Below the pieces are notes generated by a model. It searched no databases, was not told the DNA's origin, and worked only from the letters and a program-made list of their open reading frames with translations. From an uncultured Lachnospiraceae bacterium (GTDB lineage Bacteria > Bacillota > Clostridia > Lachnospirales > Lachnospiraceae), in NCBI GenBank assembly GCA_910576975.1, contig CAJTJY010000027.1, positions 1 through 35,518 on the forward strand: DNA of 35,518 nucleotides, written 5' to 3'. Both the position numbers and the translations under genes were made by a program. Shown here in pieces: positions 31,956 through 35,518 of the stretch (position 1 is its first letter; every line of letters begins with the position of its first letter).

Positions 31956-31982
31956 ATATCGTCAGAAAATAATTTTACCTTA
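31956..31982 (-). promoter_or_regulatory. Sigma-28-like promoter of the 121-aa gene
   Basis: TAAG (31982-31979), 16 nt, ACGATAT (31962-31956) on the minus strand. It has the same -35 and spacing as the promoter at 22837-22863. The -35 lies on the pseC stop codon. Confidence 0.55.
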
Positions 31983-33116
31983 GCTTGTTTTTAAAATTTC
32001 CAAAGACTCTCTTACGGAATCTATAATATAATCCTGTTGTTCCTCTGTCAGGCCAGGGTGCAGCGGAATGCTGATAAAGTGCTCATATAAGCTTTCCGCA
32101 TTGGGACAGCAGACTTCATTATAACCATGCTCCTGATAATAAGGGTGGTAGTATACTGGAATATAATGGACATTCACCCCGATTCCCTTAGCCTGCAGCG
32201 CTTCAAACACCTTTCTCCTGCTGCATTCAGGAACCTGGATAATATAAAGATGCCATCCACTGACCGTCTCCGGAAGCTGATAGGGAATCTCAATCCAAGG
32301 ATGATCACGAAACGCTTCATCATACCGCTTCGCTAATCTTCGTCTCTTGCCAAGAAAATATTCCAGCTTTTTCATCTGCGTACAACCCAATGCACATTGA
32401 AGATCTGTGATACGGTAATTAAAGCCTAGATCCAGCTGCTGATAAAACCATGGCCCTTCGTCTCTGGTTAGCAAGCCCTTGTTCCTGGTAATCCCATGCG
32501 TGCGGAACAGGCATAATTTTTGATAATATCCTTCATCATCTGTCATAATCATCCCGCCTTCTGCAGTCGTGATCGGTTTTACCGGATGAAAGCTAAACGT
32601 AGTCATGTCAGACATTGTACCGATTTTTTTTCCATGATACTCCGCCCCAAGAGCATGCGCGCCATCCTCAATCACAAGCAGATGGTGTTTTCTGGCAATC
32701 TCATGAATCGCGTCAAGATCACAAGGCTGGCCCGCCAGATGTACCGCAATAATTGCCTTTGTCCGTTTCGTTATTTTTCTTCGGATATCCCCTGGATCAA
32801 TATTATACGTTCTTCTGTCAACATCAGCAAACACCGGCTTTGCGCCGCAGTACAGCACACAGTTTGCTGACGCCGCAAATGTCAGAGGCGTCGTAATCAC
32901 TTCATCCCCTTCTCCAATTCCTGCCGCAAAACAAGCCGCATGAAGCGCAGCTGTTCCGTTTGCAATGGCAACGGCATATTTAGCGCCAACATAATCTGCC
33001 ACGGTTCTTTCAAATTCCTGGATCTTAGGTCCTGTGGTAAGATAATCGGATCTCAGTACATCGATCACCGCCTGAATATCATCTTCCTCTATCCATTGTT
33101 TTCCATAAGGTATCAT
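31980..33116 (-). CDS. pseC: UDP-4-amino-4,6-dideoxy-L-AltNAc transaminase
   Basis: 378-aa DegT/DnrJ/EryC1 aminotransferase of the pseudaminic acid pathway. It uses PLP and Glu to aminate C-4 of the UDP-4-keto-6-deoxy-L-AltNAc made by PseB. The start MIPYGKQWIEEDDIQAVIDV is close to PseC, VIEDGAHALGA holds the PLP Asp, and Lys180 in FSFHPVKPITT is the Schiff-base Lys. DLGFNYRITDLQ and a VHYIPVYYHPYY C-terminus complete the family pattern. It lies 12 nt after pseG with GAGAGGA upstream. pseB is not in the window and is expected beyond 35518. Confidence 0.92.
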   Translation of the reverse strand: MIPYGKQWIEEDDIQAVIDVLRSDYLTTGPKIQEFERTVADYVGAKYAVAIANGTAALHAACFAAGIGEGDEVITTPLTFAASANCVLYCGAKPVFADVDRRTYNIDPGDIRRKITKRTKAIIAVHLAGQPCDLDAIHEIARKHHLLVIEDGAHALGAEYHGKKIGTMSDMTTFSFHPVKPITTAEGGMIMTDDEGYYQKLCLFRTHGITRNKGLLTRDEGPWFYQQLDLGFNYRITDLQCALGCTQMKKLEYFLGKRRRLAKRYDEAFRDHPWIEIPYQLPETVSGWHLYIIQVPECSRRKVFEALQAKGIGVNVHYIPVYYHPYYQEHGYNEVCCPNAESLYEHFISIPLHPGLTEEQQDYIIDSVRESLEILKTS

Positions 33117-33128
33117 GTTCGTTCCTCT

Positions 33129-34133
33129 CTATTCTATCAAGAGCCCCGCAATGCGCAAAGCCCCTTTTCCGTCCACAAGCTTTTGCATGTTTCGGGAACG
33201 TTCTCTGCGCAAACCCTGATTGTGATGATAATATTCTAAATATCTCACAATATGCTCTGTTACAGAGCCTTGCCTGGCATCCCCGGCATAATCAATCAAA
33301 TGATCCTCCTCAAACTTTGTCACGTTTCCTAATTGGTTATCTGCGAAAGAATAGGAAATGGCCGGCGTCCCCACGGCACATAATTCATAAAGCGTCGTCC
33401 CCCCTGCCGAAACTGCAAGGTCCGCCTTTTTCATATGGCATTCTATATCCGAAACATTTTGCAAAATTCTCACATTCTGTTCTGCTGCATATTTTGCGCA
33501 CAGCGCATGATAATGATCGTAATATCTGCCGCATATGACTGTGATCTGCTTATAATGTTCCCTATTGATCTGCGCCAAAAGATTCTCCATTACATCAAAG
33601 GGATCCGTCCCCCCGGAGAGCAGCAGTATATGTTCAACTTCTGGCTTAATCACTTTTTCCTCACAGTTGCTATAAGCCTCCCGGAGAGGAATGTACGCCG
33701 TCCCAAGATATAAGGATGCATCCTTATAATGTTCCTGATACTGAAACCTTTTCCAATAATTGGCATAGCAAATCACGGCGTGCACCGGATAAAGAAACGC
33801 ATTGACATCATCGATATAAAAGGTCTGCACCTGCGGCTTTAACTGCCCCAGATATTCTTTTGTGACCTGATAGCTGTCAATCAACAGCCTTGTGACATGG
33901 TGTTCCTTGATCACTTTGAATAATGCCGGAAGCTCTGCTTGCATATCATTCCACTTGGTATGAAGCACGATCGCATGGTGACCGCGCGCTCTTACCAAGT
34001 CCTCCCCCTGCCCATCCGCCAGAAGAAAAGTAGCCGCATCTCCCAGTATTGACGCCGCATCCGCAATGGCAAGGCAGCGCATAAGATGTCCTGTAGCAAT
34101 CGTGTCATTGACATCAACCCTGATATAGATCAT
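33129..34133 (-). CDS. pseG: UDP-2,4-diacylamido-trideoxy-altropyranose hydrolase
   Basis: 334-aa GT-B-fold hydrolase that removes UDP from the 2,4-diamino sugar. The N-terminal motif IRVDVNDTIATGHLMRCLAI carries the catalytic His16. The C-terminal half has ILLSGGTDPFDVMENLL, VSDIECHMKKADLAVSAGGTTLYEL and AISYSFADNQ, the UDP-binding parts of PseG. Length fits a stand-alone PseG without the PseH fusion. Its ATG overlaps the formyltransferase stop by four bases. Confidence 0.92.
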   Translation of the reverse strand: MIYIRVDVNDTIATGHLMRCLAIADAASILGDAATFLLADGQGEDLVRARGHHAIVLHTKWNDMQAELPALFKVIKEHHVTRLLIDSYQVTKEYLGQLKPQVQTFYIDDVNAFLYPVHAVICYANYWKRFQYQEHYKDASLYLGTAYIPLREAYSNCEEKVIKPEVEHILLLSGGTDPFDVMENLLAQINREHYKQITVICGRYYDHYHALCAKYAAEQNVRILQNVSDIECHMKKADLAVSAGGTTLYELCAVGTPAISYSFADNQLGNVTKFEEDHLIDYAGDARQGSVTEHIVRYLEYYHHNQGLRRERSRNMQKLVDGKGALRIAGLLIE

Positions 34134-34840
34134 ACGAATTCCTCTTTTCCCTGCGAGCGCTCTTTGTATTCTTTATAACGTTCCACAACCCCTGCAATCG
34201 TATCTGACCACGCAAAATCTATTTCGGATTTGATCCTCTTAAAATCTTTCATTGTATGACAGCTTCCTTCCCCGTTCTGCTCGGCAAGTACAAATTTACC
34301 TGTAAGCAGCTCTTGCCATTTTTCCTTAAACAGCTCGGTAATCTCACGGTTTAACGTTTCATAAGTAGAAAGAAACGTCTCTTTTTGGGGGTCAAAAAAA
34401 CACTCTTTTTGAAAAATGATTTTGCCTGTATCTATCCCGGCATTGATTTGATGGATGGTAACCCCTTTGGGCGTGTCTTCCATAAAGCTCCAAAAATTAG
34501 GGTTTGAGCCCCGGTTCCAGGGCAACAAGGAAATATGAAGATTAATGATCCTTCCCTGCATATATGCAATCACATCTTCACCGATGATGTGTTTGTAATT
34601 ATAACTAATAATAAGGTCTGGCTTCCATTCTTTGATCTGCGCTATCTGCAACGGTTCACTGTATAAGGTCATCGGATGCCGCTGTGCGAGCCATTGATAC
34701 AATTTCAACGCATTTTCATTATTGGTCAGAAATAGCCCGCCCCTTTTTGCACTTTGCGTTCTCCCAAGTTCCCCCGTTAAAGCTTGAGAATTTGCGCCCA
34801 GCAAACGCAGATTCCATCCTGCAACTTCACTTCTTTCCAT
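34130..34840 (-). CDS. Sugar N-formyltransferase in the pseudaminic acid operon
   Basis: 236-aa enzyme with the methionyl-tRNA formyltransferase fold. The catalytic triad of 10-formyl-THF transferases is intact: Asn100 and His102 in INLHISLLPWNRGSNP and Asp137 in INAGIDTGKI. The N-terminal lobe is short and lacks the usual first strand. The gene takes the place of the acetyltransferase pseH between pseI and pseG, so it probably formylates the 4-amino group left by PseC. That leads to a 7-N-formyl pseudaminic acid; a PseJ-type enzyme with that role has been described in Anoxybacillus. The start is the ATG at 34840 (TGATG with the pseI stop); a GTG at 34843 is possible. Confidence 0.82.
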   Translation of the reverse strand: MERSEVAGWNLRLLGANSQALTGELGRTQSAKRGGLFLTNNENALKLYQWLAQRHPMTLYSEPLQIAQIKEWKPDLIISYNYKHIIGEDVIAYMQGRIINLHISLLPWNRGSNPNFWSFMEDTPKGVTIHQINAGIDTGKIIFQKECFFDPQKETFLSTYETLNREITELFKEKWQELLTGKFVLAEQNGEGSCHTMKDFKRIKSEIDFAWSDTIAGVVERYKEYKERSQGKEEFV

Positions 34841-35518
34841 CACAACTCTCCAATCAGTGCAAACTGCAGCGGCGTCCCCCGTGCAATGTCCTTTAGCGCC
34901 GTCTGCCCCAGTACTTGAGCATAATATTTCGGCTTCAGCCCATATCCTGGACGAATCACCTTTATATTTTCTTCCGTAAGCTTTTCGCCCTTCTTGATAT
35001 CTTTGACACAGAAGATCGAGCGCCGGAACACGATGTTAGACTCCTCCTGCCTGGAAACGCCATATTTCACAGTTCCAATTGCACGTTCTGCCTGACGGAT
35101 ATCCCTGACCATCTGAGCAAACTCCTGTGGATTCATAGAAAAAGAAGCGTCAGGATTCTCTATCGAGCGGTCTAGGCAGAAATGCTTTTCGATAATGGAA
35201 GCTCCCAATGCAACGGCTGTCACGGCTGCCACGCTTGCCATGGAATGATCGGACAAGCCAACTGGAACCTGGAACGTGTCCGCCATATTTTGCATCGTTC
35301 TCAGATTCATATCATCGGTAATTGCTGGATAAGCGCTTGCGCACCGCAGAAGCGCAAGCTGATGATTTCCTGCACTGTGAATTGCGGTCACTGCCTCCTC
35401 AATCTCTCCCAAGGAAGACATTCCCGTAGATAAAATCATCGGTTTCCCCTTTGAGGCAATATATCGAGCTGTTGACAAACCTCCTAATTCGTAAATGTCA
35501 CAAGATATCATGATAAAA
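34840..35518 (-). CDS. pseI: Pseudaminic acid synthase, 3' part
   Basis: The reading frame runs off the right edge, so the N-terminal third is missing. The visible 220 or so residues hold the rest of the NeuB TIM barrel (KPMILSTGMSSLGEIEEAV, LALLRCASAYP, VGLSDHSM, GASIIEKHFCLDR) and a C-terminal antifreeze-like SAF domain (RRSIFCVKDIKKGE to the end). The enzyme condenses the hexose with phosphoenolpyruvate to give pseudaminic acid. The surrounding pseC and pseG make PseI more likely than NeuB or LegI. Confidence 0.9.
   Translation of the reverse strand, partial: FIMISCDIYELGGLSTARYIASKGKPMILSTGMSSLGEIEEAVTAIHSAGNHQLALLRCASAYPAITDDMNLRTMQNMADTFQVPVGLSDHSMASVAAVTAVALGASIIEKHFCLDRSIENPDASFSMNPQEFAQMVRDIRQAERAIGTVKYGVSRQEESNIVFRRSIFCVKDIKKGEKLTEENIKVIRPGYGLKPKYYAQVLGQTALKDIARGTPLQFALIGEL

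Overview
The window comes from a spore-forming, flagellated, anaerobic Firmicute, most likely a Lachnospiraceae (Clostridium cluster XIVa) species. The evidence is dipicolinate synthase (dpaAB) behind a sigma-K-like promoter, [FeFe]-hydrogenase maturation (hydF with a TM1266-type regulator), a flagellin/FliD-like locus with sigma-28-like promoters, AGGAGG ribosome binding sites and moderate G+C. No organism name can be fixed from the sequence alone.

Layout. (1) 93-8593, minus strand: a nucleoside uptake and catabolism operon, read BMP lipoprotein - ABC ATPase - two permeases - nucleoside phosphorylase - deoC - cdd - adenosine deaminase. Its promoter (8565-8593) is followed by a purine-class riboswitch (8462-8528). 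The terminator of this switch (8413-8485) reuses the aptamer P3 strand, so it should be an ON switch. A 400-nt leader without a gene lies between the switch and the lipoprotein. (2) 8725-15687, minus strand: eight tightly packed genes, read TM1266-like regulator - hydF - VanR-like response regulator - Septu-like ATPase (PtuA) - HNH nuclease (PtuB) - VanS-like kinase - membrane-anchored C39-like protease - HAD phosphatase. A candidate anti-phage pair therefore sits between the two halves of a two-component system. (3) 15794-17310, plus strand: dpaA-dpaB. (4) 17402-20387, minus strand: a YyaL/DUF255 protein, an RpoD-derived sigma-like protein that lacks the promoter-recognition parts, and a 58-aa DUF3006 protein.

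(5) 20670-25324: flagellar accessory genes around a tRNA-Tyr. A sigma-28 promoter drives a LytTR regulator, whose receiver has Glu at the phosphorylation site, together with a short FliD-C-like protein. A second drives a FliD-like cap protein. A short divergent flagellin follows. The tRNA-Tyr is trailed by tandem 64-65-bp repeats that each carry a copy of its last 22 nt, an arrangement that recalls the E. coli tyrT locus. (6) 25350-31462: five glycosyltransferase genes, one fused to TPR repeats and one to a methyltransferase. (7) 31552-35518: a 121-aa protein of unknown function with its own sigma-28-like promoter, then pseC, pseG, a formyltransferase and the 3' part of pseI. Regions 5-7 read together as a flagellin glycosylation island that probably makes an N-formylated pseudaminic acid.

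The most notable items are the compact purine riboswitch with ON logic, the defence pair nested in a two-component operon, the tRNA-Tyr tail repeats, the degenerate sigma factor and the pseudo-receiver LytTR regulator placed in the late flagellar regulon.
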